A DNA stretch of 64,000 nt from Blastobasis lacticolella. Taxonomy: Eukaryota > Arthropoda > Insecta > Lepidoptera > Blastobasidae. Positions 21,898 through 33,505 of the stretch are shown piece by piece. The position numbers were made by a program, and so were the translations under genes. The stretch covers positions 12,710,200 through 12,774,199 of the forward strand of contig LR990052.1 of the NCBI GenBank assembly GCA_905147135.1, written 5' to 3'. The notes beneath the pieces were generated by a model. The model was not told where the DNA came from. It made no database searches and saw only the letters and a program-made list of their open reading frames with translations. Each line of letters opens with the position of its first letter. The stretch's first letter is position 1.

Positions 21898-22007
21898 CGC
21901 GTAACTCTGACCAACCGGAGCATCACATCGTTGAGCGCACCGAAATGGAGAGATGTTCTTCTATTTTTCGTCTGATGAGAGAAACTGCAGACGGTCAATA
22001 GAAACAG
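21898..22007 (+). other. Candidate non-coding first exon with uORF and splice donor
   Basis: Inferred exon of about 110 nt running from the TATA-predicted start to AAACAG|GTATTG (donor after 22007). It contains a complete small frame, ATG at 21945 (context ccgaaATGg, good for translation) to TAG at 22001, of 18 codons (MERCSSIFRLMRETADGQ), which closes just before the donor. A 5' leader exon with an upstream ORF is the simplest reading; the coding part would lie further 3'. Its leader shares accNNcggagca with the leader of the 6065 candidate, which could be chance. Confidence 0.35.
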
Positions 22008-22108
22008 GTATTGTTTTAATTAAAAAGTAGCAATATAATTGCATACTGTAGATCGCCACTCAAGTATAGTCAGTTAGCGTTATTAGAACCCTGTTCGTTC
22101 TCGCGCAC

Positions 22109-22198
22109 TATAAATATAAAAATATGTAACTATGCTTGGACAAATCACACAGCGCCATCTAGTTCCAAAGTAAGCAAAGCTTACTATGACACCTCATG
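22109..22198 (-). mobile_element. SINE family B 3' fragment
   Basis: On the + strand: tgcttggacaaatcacacag, cgccatctagttccaaagta, agcaaagcttact. This is the complement of the family B 3' body; head absent. Confidence 0.6.
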
Positions 22199-22330
22199 GT
22201 AGTGTTATCCTACTTGACCGACAATATACAGCAGACATTACACCTCGCATATAGCAACTCTATTTATTACTATTTAAAGATTCAATTAGCATAACATATA
22301 CACCGTCAGGGATATCACCAGACGTCATAG

Positions 22331-22680
22331 GACCGTCAGTGGCCGAGTGGTTAAGGTATCCGACTCGTAAGCGACAGGTACCAGGTTCGAATCCCACTTC
22401 CGCCATGTACCAATAACTCTTTTCTGAGTTATGTACATTTGTTGAATGCTAACCGATTCTCTTACGGTGAGGGAAACGTCGTGATGAAACCTGCACATTT
22501 AGGCGACTGAATGTGTAACCATGATCTAATCTGGTCAGGTTCCCCTGTTAACAGGGTCGCGAAGGTCAGATGGCAGTCGCTCCACCGTAATTACCTGTTC
22601 TCTCAAATCATGGTTAAGGCGGACCCTGGGCCTTCGCGTGAGAGCACAACCGGGATATTAACGCCAAGATGATTATTATT
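22331..22680 (+). mobile_element. SINE family A, full length
   Basis: A good reference copy. The tRNA Ser/Leu-like head has A box tggccgagtggttaagg and B box ggttcgaatccc. The body has ctcttacggtgaggga, aggcgactgaatgtgtaacc, ggtcaggttcccctg and cagatggcagtcgctccac, and the 3' end is attaacgccaagatgattat. Length about 350 bp. No clear target duplication, so it is not very young. Confidence 0.9.
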
Positions 22681-23202
22681 GTTTTTCTAGTCGCTATTCA
22701 CGATTAATTGACATATCCAGCACTTGATATGATCATAGGGTAATAAAGATAAATGATGGCCAAGCTTTCACTAAATGTGATCGAGCTGATTGAATTTCTC
22801 AATCGCTTTCCTCGTATAGAAAATTTATTCTTAAGCCTTAAGCCTTAGTTTATACATGACATGTCGCTTGATTTTCCGAAAAGGACAAGTCAGGATCATC
22901 CTCAACCGGCGGTAATATATGACGGGCTGCACTAAATTGACAAACTCGGTGTACAGTTTTTCATTCCTACACAGTTTTCAATTAACTAAAAATTAGCTTG
23001 CCGCTTGTTTATAATTAGATGGTCGTGACGTCTATTTGCGGTGCGAAGTGCAATTGAAATTAGTTCTTTGTTGTTTGCCGCCTATGCATCCATAGTCGAA
23101 TTATGGTGGTCTTAATTTTAAAATTCAATTGTGTTCAAGGCCTCATGGTTAAGGATCGTGATGTACCTTATCTCGATATTGCAATTATAGTGAACATTAA
23201 AC

Positions 23203-23459
23203 TAATAAATAAATAAATATTCGTGGACAAATTCACACACCGCCATCTAGCCCTAAACTAAGCAAAGCTTGTATTATGGGTGCTAGATAACTGATATACT
23301 ACTTAAATACTTTTTAAATACATACTTATTATACATAGAACACCTAGACCCGTAACAGAAATTAAAATTAACCATTTCAATTTCTGCCCGGCCGGGAATC
23401 GGACCCGGGACCTCTTGCGTGGTCTTGGATGTTGACCATTGAACCACTCAGGTCGTCAA
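23203..23459 (-). mobile_element. SINE family B, near full length
   Basis: The minus-strand head is tRNA-like (gacctgagtggttcaatgg; B box as ggtcccgggtccgattccc). The 3' half ends with gcaaagcttt..agggctagatggcggtgtgtg and a TTTATT tail (on + strand the (aaat)n run at 23203-23220). It abuts the MITE at 23478. Confidence 0.8.
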
Positions 23460-23477
23460 AACTATAACTATAATCCA

Positions 23478-23740
23478 ACCGATAGAAAAAATCGTAAACC
23501 CCCGACCAAGTTTACATATATTCAAATATTGTCTAAAATATTGTACCAATTTTAATAAAACAAAGCTAAGAACCATCTCGATTAAGCTTGCTTTCAAACA
23601 GAGAAAACCGCATTCAAATCGGTCCAGCCAGCTACGATGCCACAGACAGACACACAGATAGTTAGAGTCACATAGACATAGATACGCAGATACACACGAC
23701 AAACTTATAAAACCGCCCTTTTTTCGTCGATGGTTAAAAA
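23478..23740 (-). mobile_element. 'CCGACGAAAAAAG' MITE, near full length
   Basis: On the minus strand it starts ttaaccatcgacgaaaaaag and continues with a tgtctgtctgtggcatcgt block and gaccgatttgaatgcggttt. It ends 'tatatgtaaacttggtcggg' plus ggttt. The terminal inverted repeat is clearer in the 13045 fragment. Copies: 13045, 46344 and 55283. Non-coding; common in Lepidoptera. Confidence 0.7.
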
Positions 23741-24245
23741 AGGGGGTCTCAGGACCGTAGTTTGTGGAACTCGATAATATCCTCCTATGTGATACGGGCG
23801 TGAACAAGTATGTAGGTAAATGCGTTTACATACAAAATAAAGCGCGAAAAAGCGTATAAGCTCATTGAAATGCTAATTTAATAACTTTTGATGAGTGAAT
23901 TTCCACAAATATCTGTGCGCGAGTGCAATGAATTATTTCGGTAAACGCCGGATTCAGTTTCAGTTAATGTAACTGTCATTCAGAGGCTCAGCGATGAATT
24001 ATCGAGTCGGAGCTTTAAATCGCATCTTCCATAATGAACTCAGTGGATTTCGTTCGGAAGAATATCGAAAATGACGCCGTAAATATCCTTTGCTATTTGC
24101 TGAAAGTTTTCTTTTAAGCACCACAGCGAAATTTTTGGTGAAATTGGACCACGGTGCTTCACACCGTCGGTATTTCTAGACATTACCAGTAAGACTGCTC
24201 AGACATGAACAAATTGGGAAAATATTTTAGTATGTATATGTCTAG

Positions 24246-24305
24246 TGGGGATTTGGAAAAAACCACTAACAATCTCCACTGGTGGGGATTTGTCGGTGGG
24301 GATTT
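24246..24305 (+). repeat. GTGGGGATTT short repeat, three units
   Basis: GTGGGGATTT occurs three times within 60 bp, twice in close tandem. No known element recognised. Confidence 0.6.
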
Positions 24306-24368
24306 CAGGAATAAACCCTAATAACGTTCCAACTGGTAACAATTAAAGCGCGGCTCAGATAGTTAGCT

Positions 24369-24582
24369 AGACTCTGTCTAAAAAGTCAAGCATCTTGTGA
24401 AATTAGAAGGTTGGTTGAAATCAGCAAACACGAAACCTGATTTTGAATAATGAAGACGTCTACCTTTTAGCCTATCTTGTTGTATACAGACGAACATCTT
24501 CATTATTCAATCAGCTTTGCTTACTTGTTAATTTCGATCAATCTTACAATTTAAAAGTCGCTTGACTTTTTAGACAGAGTCT
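24369..24582. mobile_element. 214-bp MITE with 23-bp perfect terminal inverted repeats
   Basis: AGACTCTGTCTAAAAAGTCA (first 20 of 23 bases) at 24369 and its exact complement ending at 24582. A second inverted pair lies inside (tgaataatgaagacgtct at 24444 and agacgaacatcttcattatt at 24489), so the element folds twice. Non-coding. Target duplication unclear. Confidence 0.75.
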
Positions 24583-27160
24583 GGTATCAAAATGACACCT
24601 AAAACCAATAGCTTTACGAAGTCTGTGTTGAACAGATTAAGTTAAAAGGTCGGTCAAGGAATTCGTCTGTGTTTAAACACAAAACAACATCTAGTTATAG
24701 ATAAACTGAGCAGACGTAAAATATTAAATTAAATATACGTATTATTTAACAGAAAACATTAATAACTTGAACTATGAATTATTAATATAATCACTGAATA
24801 ATTAAATATTGGAACAGCGAATACCGACGGCCATCGATAATCCAATGATTGATATAATAAAAAATAGCTGTGCAAGACTTTAATGTATTAATGAGATGGT
24901 GCTGCAAATTCAATTTAAATTAAAATCCGTAATGTCGGTTTCGTCTGAATTGGTCACATTGCAATGTGGTAAAACAGTGAAACGTTACGTAATTAACAAT
25001 AGAGCAATTAAGTTCGGGCAACGCGACTCTAACCAAAAACGAGTGCCATTTCGCGCTACCGACTCGCATCGCCGAATCGCTGCGTAGTGATGTGCTAGGG
25101 TTGGGGCTGGGACCGAGACCGACGATAATTTTTGTATATGGTTTGGGATGTGTGCGTATTTAGGATTTAATGAATGCAGCTTCTCACTGCATTGTCTTAA
25201 GCGATGGTGCGACCGACAATGAACAAGCACTACTACTATTACTGGAGGAGCACCGGGTAGGGATAGGGATAGCTGATTTTCATATGAGCAGTGGGTGAAA
25301 CATGGATGGGCAATAGTATGGCAAAGGAATCGGAAACAAAAATCCCTTGTTGCAACCATACTTTTACATTGCAGGCTTTAAGTCATTCAGAAACCAATTA
25401 TATTATAATGCAGTACGCTATTTTATATAAATATATACGTACCTATACAAAATAGTTAAAAAAAATAAAATGGAAAGAGACAACTTTAATCAAGAGAGAC
25501 CTACAAATCTGTGTATAAACTAGATATACCTTATTTTTCCATTAAGACTTCTTTGGTTTAAATATCACTTTGATATCATTTCATCTACTGACGATGTTCG
25601 AGGGTACTGTCTTGTCTCTACGATCTTGACTTTCGAGTCTTAATATAACTGCAACAAAGTCAAAGTGTCCCCACACTAGCGGCGTTCCGCGCCAGCGACG
25701 GACAATGCATTTCGCTGATTTCGCTGACGTCGACTCTGCTGATTCGTACCTTTACTCCCAGTATCGGGTGGTACCGTGGAAATGCATAGAAACGGCACCA
25801 GCTGTTTCACTCTCAAGTGCACACGAAAAGTAATACTGAATCGTAACTGCAATACATTTCGGCTCCAATAAGAATTCTGAAATGAAAGAATTCATCTTCA
25901 CGTGGGGAGCGGGATTGACGACTACTGACTCAAGAGAAGTGCTATCTATGCCGGAAACATGTGATTTTTATTCTAGCTGATATTATTTAAGTGTATATTT
26001 GTTTGTTTGTCCTGAGTACCTATAAATTACTGTCCCGTACATTATAGATCATAAGACACGAAGAAGGACATAAACAAATAAAAGCACGAACAAAGCCTTA
26101 TAAATGTAAAATTGACTACCGTAATCACTTATTACCTAACATATTAAATATGTCACTTTATGTACAAACCTAATAAACTGTCGACTTTACGCTACTTTCA
26201 AACGACGTGGACAAATTGGTCGGAAAAAAGTATTGTTATGGAAACTAATTCATGACGGCTACTCGGTCAACATTTACCTAGTCATTAGGGCTTGCCCAAC
26301 ACTATTATTATTTCAAACAGTGGGCATAAACAGTACTCGGTGCGGACCGCGCGCAAACACTCTTCATTTAGAACTGGGACGTCCATTCATAAATCTATTA
26401 TCATTCGCTACATTATGAGTTTATTTTAACTAACGACATTAATATGACAGCGCGCTAAGGGTGCGAAGTACAATGTTATCCAGTACCGATCCAAATGGTT
26501 AATTTCAACGCGTGTTTGGTACGTTATTAATTACGATAACAAATTGCAATTATATGTTCAGTGAATAGATTTTGTTCATAAAACATGAAAGAGAATTCGT
26601 TCTCGGACAGTATTACGGCCCAACAATAATTAAAAGTATCGTAAACAACTCTAAACAGTGGTCATGTTTATTGTTTACATGCAGCTTATCGGGTGTTCTT
26701 TCAGAATTTCGCGTGTTGGCTCTAATGACTTAATAAAGCGCGAATTTTCTTTTTAAAACAATTTTAAAGTTACCGTTGCGACTTCTCGCGATTCTGAACC
26801 CTATTTTGAAGTTGATAAAGTGTGCAATTGTTCCCTCAAACATTTCACAAGGCGAGCTCATGTTTCAGCATTTTTCCTGCCATAATTGCAAGGTGTAAAA
26901 GCTATGTTAATTGTAGAATTTAATTACGTACCATAAAGAGTTACAGGTTTTAATATTTTACCTGTGGTTTCATGTCGAATGCAATTTGTGCTGATTTAAA
27001 GATTATTCTGGCGGTGCAGTGCTAGGCGGTTAAAATTATGAGGATTGAGCTAGGTGCTATATTAATGTGACGGTGGTATAAGCAACGGATTCACTCCCTC
27101 ATTAGAAGTAAAAGACATGTCTTGTTGTAAACATATTTTTGTATTCAATTCATAATATGT
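24583..27160. other. Non-coding stretch, nothing firm recognised
   Basis: Includes a minus-strand chance frame of 124 codons (24985-25359, non-ATG beginnings) with no domain. A string 'gtccccacactagcggcg' at 25669 resembles a transposon terminus but has no partner. No RNA genes. Confidence 0.35.
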
Positions 27161-27197
27161 ATTTTTTGTCTGAAATAAATGGATTCATTGATTGATG
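27160..27197 (+). mobile_element. Non-LTR retrotransposon 3' end
   Basis: ttttttgtctgaaataaatg followed by gattcattgattgat resembles the AATAAATGATT 3' ends of truncated LINEs, as at 8505. Confidence 0.4.
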
Positions 27198-27214
27198 CGT
27201 ATCATCGTTATCAA

Positions 27215-27312
27215 CATCTGTATCATCATCATCTCAGCCTGAAGACGCTCACGGCCTACTTCTGTCTGCCACGCCGATCCACTTTATGCCTTTTGTAAGA
27301 TCGTCCAAATCG
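27215..27312 (+). mobile_element. Fragment of the 'CATCATCATCAGCCT' repeat
   Basis: tcatcatcatctcagcctga, agacgctcacggcctactt and ccacgccgatccac follow the order of a very common lepidopteran repeat (cagcctgnagacgtccactgctgg...). Strongly diverged. A second fragment lies at 30829-30910. Confidence 0.45.
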
Positions 27313-27354
27313 TAGGTATCACTGTACCTATCACGCTGTACCTACCTGGGGCTC

Positions 27355-27445
27355 AATTTTTGAACCATCGCCTCGAATCGAGCAGTTTAAAATTTGAATT
27401 TTCAGTAGGTAAATTCAATATGGACGAAGGACGTCCTTCAACATA
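27355..27445 (+). mobile_element. MITE family 'TTTTTGAAACGCTCGCCTC', deleted copy
   Basis: tttttgaaccatcgcctcga and gaaggacgtccttca match the two ends of the copies at 43637 and 51043. The middle is missing. Confidence 0.5.
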
Positions 27446-27971
27446 TATGATGATAATGTTCATGCAATTTCTTTCCACAAAATTGGCATCAAACTTGGAG
27501 TACAGTAACAACCAAGAATTCTATGTAGGTACTTAAATCCTTGTTTATTTCATGCAATATCTGTAGAACTGGAGTACGCTCCCCGCGTACACGTGAGGTA
27601 ACGGCACTCCACCAAGCAACAAAGTAAGTAGTATTAGTAAAGTTTGAAATTTAACACTGAAGAAACCCGCTTAGGGGGGAGGCACATGTACTTGAGGCCG
27701 GTGAAACAAATTGAAAAGCAAATAAAAAGGCTTCCCGATAAAAACGACGCGAAGTTTTTCAATTACAAAACTTGCATCTAGCGGCCGGATGTTAAGTATG
27801 AGACCCTCACTCGCCGCCAGATAGGTAACTTAGATGGCTATCTTCTTCGTATTTTCCAGGTAAACTGTGTTTGTAGTCATTTATTTTTGTGGAACTAACT
27901 CGGGTAGTTTATTCGGGCAGTAGAGATTTGGAATCAGTAGCGACTGTTGGCGTTACTTACTAAAAAGGAAA

Positions 27972-27996
27972 AAATGGTGGATCAGGAAGAAATATA
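27972..27996 (+). CDS. Candidate first coding exon, splice donor at its end
   Basis: aaaaaATGGTGG gives a strong translation start (A at -3, G at +4). The frame reads MVDQEEIY and a split codon, then ACG|GTAAGTACC, a near-perfect insect donor. Upstream 'ggaatcagtagcgac' offers an initiator-like TCAGT near 27930; there is no TATA. The intron begins in a GC-rich block (28040-28110, CpG-dense), as often seen downstream of insect promoters. No protein could be recognised from eight residues and no following exon was found in the window. It shares the CG|GTAAGTAC donor with the 44913 candidate. Confidence 0.4.
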
Positions 27997-28035
27997 CGGT
28001 AAGTACCGAGAAGGTCCACATTCTATCAGTGTAGG

Positions 28036-28100
28036 CCGCGCGCCGGGGGGCGCGGGCGGGGGTGGCGGGAGGCGGGCGCGAGCTCCGCCTGTTCCCCGCT
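28036..28100. other. CpG-dense GC-rich block
   Basis: About 65 bp of almost pure G and C (ggccgcgcgccggggggcgc and on), unusual in this AT-rich window. It lies just inside the presumed intron of the 27972 exon. Confidence 0.6.
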
Positions 28101-29371
28101 ACGATACCACATAGTTCCATTATCGGCCGCTAGGAGGCGCCGCGAAATTAAATCTCTATTAAAATTTCTCAAAAGGGACTCAACTTTTATCAGTTATGAA
28201 CTTTCGTGACGTCCCACGAAGAATTATTATCGTCTTATCTTCCGCAGTTTTCCGAGGAGCGAATTCAAGTTGGCCGTACCCGCTCTCCCCCGTTGCAGTT
28301 TCTTTCAATTAAAGTCCATGGCTAGGTGCGTAATGTGTTTGCGCTCGGCGTTATCTAGCGATTTAATTTGAACAAATGACAGGGCCGTAAAAATATTAAA
28401 GTGAGCACGGTGAAAAAACGGAAAGGGGAGCGTAGAAATTAAAGTGAAAAGCGACTGAAACCGCGCTTAAATTAGTCAGTATTGTGTTTCCGCCCGCGCC
28501 CCGCAGCGAACAGTAAAAGTTAATTAAATAAAAATACCCGCCGAATCCGCTCCCGCTGAGGTGTCAAACACCAATCAGCAAATAAAGAACCGCCAATAAG
28601 TTAGCGGGGCTATTCAACAGAACCGAAAAGGTTCTGATTCATTGTCACGTCCCGTTTTGATTGGACGTGCTTTGATACCGATAGCCAGGATTGCGATCGT
28701 TGGGAAATTTTAATATTTTTTACTTCGTTCGCCCATACTCGATTGTATCGGCGGCGCGGTTCCGCGATATTTATTGCGATTTGTTTCGCTGGTGGCCGTT
28801 TATCGAGTGTTTATCTGGCGTGTTTGCGTCAACCCGTGTATCAATCGATGACGCGATGAATATGTATCGTACTCAAATGGACCACCAACATGTGGGGTGG
28901 ACCTCGGTAACGTTTGTGGCCCCGTTGTTCGGGTAGTCAATAGAATGGGTCATCATTTCTGCGCGCATTGATTCGTTATTTACGGAAAGCTGAAAAGGTA
29001 TTATCAAGATAATAATACCTATAATAATAAAGCGAAAGACAATGTGATGAAACACGCTTCCGATTGCAATGATGTTAGAATGGCCGTCTGAGAAGTGGTT
29101 TTGAGACTATCTTAGGGACAAGAACAGTCAATAATTTTTTAAACTTACCTACAGTATTATCAAGCCATCAACAGAAGGTGTGTCTGACAAGATAAAACGA
29201 CACATGATTTTGATTCATCGCCGAATTATCAATACTTCAGCGTTCAAAGAATCTGATCACGCGATTCTTAAACACGTTGCGATAAATCACGGTGACACAA
29301 GAAAAAGTATCCGAATCACATCTTGATACCAATCAAGCCTCTCATAAACCCCCTGTTGGCTTTTCTCGTCA

Positions 29372-29504
29372 TGACGTCGTTTTGTGACGTCACCTGTGAC
29401 TGTGACGTTCATTCATTACGGCGTGCACTGTGCTGGGTGGATATGAATGGATCCGCGCACGGTTGGAACCCCTCTAATTATTTCCGAGTTCTCTTTTGAC
29501 GTCA
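29372..29504. promoter_or_regulatory. CRE cluster (TGACGT sites)
   Basis: Perfect TGACGTCA at 29385-29392 and 29497-29504, with TGACGTCG at 29372 and TGACGTTC at 29403. Four full or near-full CRE sites in 133 bp suggest a CREB/ATF-bound enhancer. No TATA box is adjacent. Confidence 0.5.
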
Positions 29505-29735
29505 TCGAAATGCGGACGAGACACCGTTGGTACCACTGCAGATGTACCTAACAATGTTAGGTTACTTCTCGTGAGGTTTATTATAGGCAAATCTTTACAG
29601 TAACTGGCTACCCTTTAGCGCATGGAGTTTTGGGATAATTCAAAATATTTACATATTATGTAGGTAAGTACAAATAACACTAAACTCGGTGTGCATAATA
29701 GCAAAAACCTCCTCCAACGGTTTCCATTCTTGCCT

Positions 29736-30008
29736 GTTTTTTTATGCTATTCAGTGACAAACGAGCAGACAGCCCACCTGATGGTAAGTGGTAACTATCG
29801 CCCATAACATCTACAATTCATACATTTAGGTTGCAGGTAACAAAAATATAGAACCGCAGGCAACGCGTCACTGTGAGGACTAAGATGAAATGCCTTAAGC
29901 CTGTGATTTCGCTGCCTACCTTATCCTTCAAAACGGAATACAACAATACAAGCATTGTTGCTTGGCGGCAGAAACCTACCACTTGATAAATGCCTGTCTT
30001 GGGCACCC
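29736..30008 (-). mobile_element. Retroelement 3' fragment, long form
   Basis: The poly-T on the + side (29737) marks the tail. It is homologous across about 270 bp to 46647-46926 (shared gtgaggactaagatgaaatg-like, caagcattgttgcttggcgg, cagaaac blocks) and, near the tail, to the GGCGGTGACCACTT family (here ctgatggtaagtggtaac). Confidence 0.65.
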
Positions 30009-32261
30009 TTCTCCAGCATGGTCTTGCAGTTCATCTTCCCATCCAATGTCCATAAATTAGCTGCCTAATTTTTAATCTTATCATCTAAGTAATCTTCTCA
30101 TCTCTCCTAATGCCTGTAATGTCTTCCAAGAGACTTGTCTAATTCCAACTGACTTGTTCTTAGTGTTCTTATGTGGAGTGTTGTCATTTTTATACAGCCT
30201 ATAGTGTTCTACAAAAAATAGGAAAACGAAATGAAGTGATAAATTAAATGTAACGCATCGTGTCTTAATATTAGTAGCCAAATTCCTATAGGAACACAAA
30301 CCGTTTAGAACACAGCATACGAATGACAAACATAAATTGCATACAAATTCAACTACCGCGAGTAAAATAAGAAGTTATGAGGCGTTATAATAATACGGTT
30401 GCGAGAGCTCGTTCGTGTCATGCGGGATATGCTGTAAGATATAAATATGCTGAGAACAGGTGTGTCGCTTCTGCGAGCTTGCACTACAATGATAGCCATC
30501 ACCCCGAGAATCGTAACCGGCAATATATTTATCTTATTTTAGACTAGCAACACGATAAAAATCTCGCGGGCAAAAATTTTACGACATGTAAAATCAGCTC
30601 CGAGGGTGACAGATCGCGACAACTCTTTTTACACTCATGAGCGCACCAATGTAAAACGAATTTATTTTTATGGCGCGCAATGTTTACTTTTCGTACGCGT
30701 ATGATTGATGCGACGCTTTAGTTGGGACATTAGTAAATTTAACATCATCACTCATATTAATACACTATAACAGTCTTATTTAAATAGTTATGCAATATCT
30801 TTAAAAAATTACGGGCTTCTGCCCTACACTACATCAACATCATCAATATTTCAGCCTAGTGGCAAAGAACGGTCGTTAGTCGTTACCTACTGGACGAAGG
30901 CCTGTACCGGCATTATACTAAACTGAAGCCTTCAATAAGCCATGTGGCCTGAAAGGTGATAAAGTACGTCAGCCCCTCATAAAAGTATGCCTAGGTCAGA
31001 GTTTCACTTGTTCAGTTTCCAGACCATTTTATTGTCGGCGCTGGCAAGAAAATCGCGTGAAAATTTATCTGCTGTATGCAATGCACAACATTTTGCGAAT
31101 TTGCTGAACGGTGGGGCTTTATTTGTCAAGAGTATATAATTTCAGTTCGACGGCTCGCGAGTACAAGACATGCTCGTTTTATCTTTAGCTGCAATAAGAG
31201 CAAGTGCTCCCATAGTGCTACGTTCTAGCTCAAATTTGAAGACGCCTTGTTATTTGTCAATGTCCGCGGTTATTTCTATTGCTAGCTCTCTGAACGGAAT
31301 TGGAGCGTGCCTACTCGAAACATTTTGTTCCGTACTAAACATTAATGTTATTTTGCGTGCGTTAATAAACAGTCGTGCAACATTTTAATACGCCCTATGA
31401 TCTCAGCATTCGTGTTTGGATGAAAAGTCAATTATAGCAACTAAGAGTTCAGAAATTTCCGAATTAGTGCCTACTTAATTAAAGTGAAACGTGACTGGAC
31501 AAATTCGAGAAATCGTTACCGAAGCAGAATGAGGTCGATATACCCTTGTATTAAACGCAATTTGTTGAAGCCTATTTAATTTTCAACTAACAGCGTTTCC
31601 TACTTTAATTAACCAGAAGGTTGTTCTCAGAAACGCTTTAAGTGAAAACCTCGAAGTAGCCGACAATTGCTACGGCCCAGATCAATTTATTGGACCGACC
31701 TACTTCAATTTACTTTACTCATTAATACCACCATTATGCGTTTATTACGACAAAGCTGTCCTTAAGTAATTGTGGAAAGAGTTCTAGAAGAATTGTTAGA
31801 AATTGATCGTGAACGTTCTAGTATGAGGTTCGAAAGAATTCCACTCGGAATCGTAGTGGAGGAGGAGGATAGAATTCGAGTGAGCTGTTTCAAAGATTCT
31901 CTGCAGTTGTGGGTGTGTCGGGCTGTGATTGGAGGCGCTATGCGGGAGTGAAGCAGCACTCCTACAGATGTTGACTCAGCTTTTTGCGAAATGCAAAAGA
32001 AAATTTTCAAACCGTGCCACATTTTCCTTGTAATTTTCTAGACGGTTTCGCCCGGTTCTACGTGCGTTTGTAAAAGTTCATTTGATTGTTGTAGCTTAGC
32101 TGCGAATCGAATTTGTTTTTGGTGATCAAGCTGATAGTTAACTCATTTGGGCGGAAAACTTCTCGTTTTTGCAGATTCATGGCAAGAAAAGCAGTTTTTT
32201 CCGACATAAAGGGTATATTAGAGGTCGCTTCAGAGGCGGGCGATACATTGGTAATTTCTCT
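30009..32261. other. Non-coding stretch with one repeat fragment
   Basis: 30829-30910 is a diverged piece of the CATCATCATCAGCCT repeat (ends actggacgaaggcctgtacc). A TATA-like gatataaatatgc lies at 30438 without other promoter signs. No genes recognised. Confidence 0.35.
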
Positions 32262-32347
32262 GGTGTTGCTGATGTCCATAGGCGGCGGTGACCACTTTCT
32301 ATCAGGTGGCCCGCTTGCCTGTTTGTCTGCCGTATAACATAAAAAAA
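32262..32347 (+). mobile_element. Retroelement 3' end (GGCGGTGACCACTT family)
   Basis: gttgctgatgtccataggcg, gcggtgaccactttctatca and ggtggcccgcttgcctg with an ACATAAAAAAACA tail; closest to the 17169 copy. A 75-codon frame runs through it, but this is only the repeat's own open frame. Confidence 0.65.
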
Positions 32348-33342
32348 CACTGTAAAAACTATTTCATTTGCGAGACCAATCATCATATCCCACAAAACCG
32401 CCCTACGAAACGGAGTCGTCTCGCACCAAACTTATGAAACTTAAGTGCTTATGGTCGAACAAAGATGAAGTGGAATTGGTTCCTTCCCACGTACATGCAC
32501 GCCAGTGATCGCACCATTTATTGCGTCGGGTAGTGGCAAGTTTCCGCCGTGAGCGCTCTAGGGCCGACGCTTAGAGACAGTTCTTTTACAAGTTTTAAAT
32601 GGCCTTTCTATATGTACCCTCCGATGCGAAGCGCTGTAGGTGCTATTATCTGCGCTATTCGTGATATTAGGCATGTCCATCTTTCAACTATCAACGGAGC
32701 AGGATCGACGTGTTTTAGGGATAGAAATAGTCTATGGGTTACTTATAGAATTACGAAGACGCGGGCAGAAGCTTGTTTATTTAAATTATGGTCTTTTTAT
32801 GTGTTTCTTCATTCCTTTTTCGCGTCATTTTCATTTTGAGGCAATCATAGCACGTTATTATCTGGAATCATTTTTATAGTAGGTCTACGTTTTTCGGACA
32901 TTCTTTACAAAAAGTTATATAAACGTGTTTTATTAACATGTTCGCACTAGACGAATGAATACTTTAAACAAACATTAGACGATTGCACGTTGGGACTACA
33001 GCAATTACAGCTAGCTAAAGCCAGTTTAATATTTAAATTTAAATATAATTTCTGTGAACTACACGGGAGAAGCTAGGTACAGAATCCACCACATAAATAT
33101 AGGGTGGGGATCTTTGTGCTCCGCGCGAGCATTACTAAGTCATACCCCCATTCAGGTATACTGCGGCCGGCGCGAAGACGTCCATTGTGTGCGCCCTTTT
33201 CAGATTTCAATATAATTTGAGGCACTTTTTATACACGTCCTCGGCTTTCACTGAGCTTACATCGTGCGCTGGAGAAGTATTTCTGATTCGCCAACCACTG
33301 TGGCTTTCAAAATGGCGATAGCGCTTATTTTCTTTATAAATC
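32348..33342. other. Non-coding stretch, nothing recognised
   Basis: Two overlapping + frames (about 80-96 codons, 32549-32879) are chance-length with no domain. No repeats seen. Confidence 0.35.
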
Positions 33343-33505
33343 CCACTCAGTGACAAATGAGCTCGTCTGATGGAAAGTGGTACAAGTCGCCCATGTCACC
33401 TGCGATTCATGCATACGAAGACGCCTTGTCGCTGTTAGGACTTCGATGATACTAGCTAGAATTGTTTCTCAGCACTTTCTCCTCAGGCTTGATAGAGTTC
33501 TGTAT
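33343..33505 (-). mobile_element. Diverged retroelement 3' fragment
   Basis: actcagtgacaaatgagctc, gtctgatggaaagtggtaca and ctcctcaggcttgatagagt match, in order, the copies at 29736 and 46647. Confidence 0.5.

Noticed and set aside
23448..23807. 119-codon minus-strand open frame
   Set aside because: It overlaps a recognised MITE and the edge of a SINE; the frame is repeat sequence.
24985..25359. 124-codon minus-strand open frame
   Set aside because: Roughly the longest length expected by chance in 64 kb at this composition; no domain, no promoter.
32113..32337. 75-codon frame ending ...SIGGGDHFLSGGPLACLSAV
   Set aside because: The C-terminal part is the translated 3' end of an interspersed retroelement, a common source of false gene predictions.
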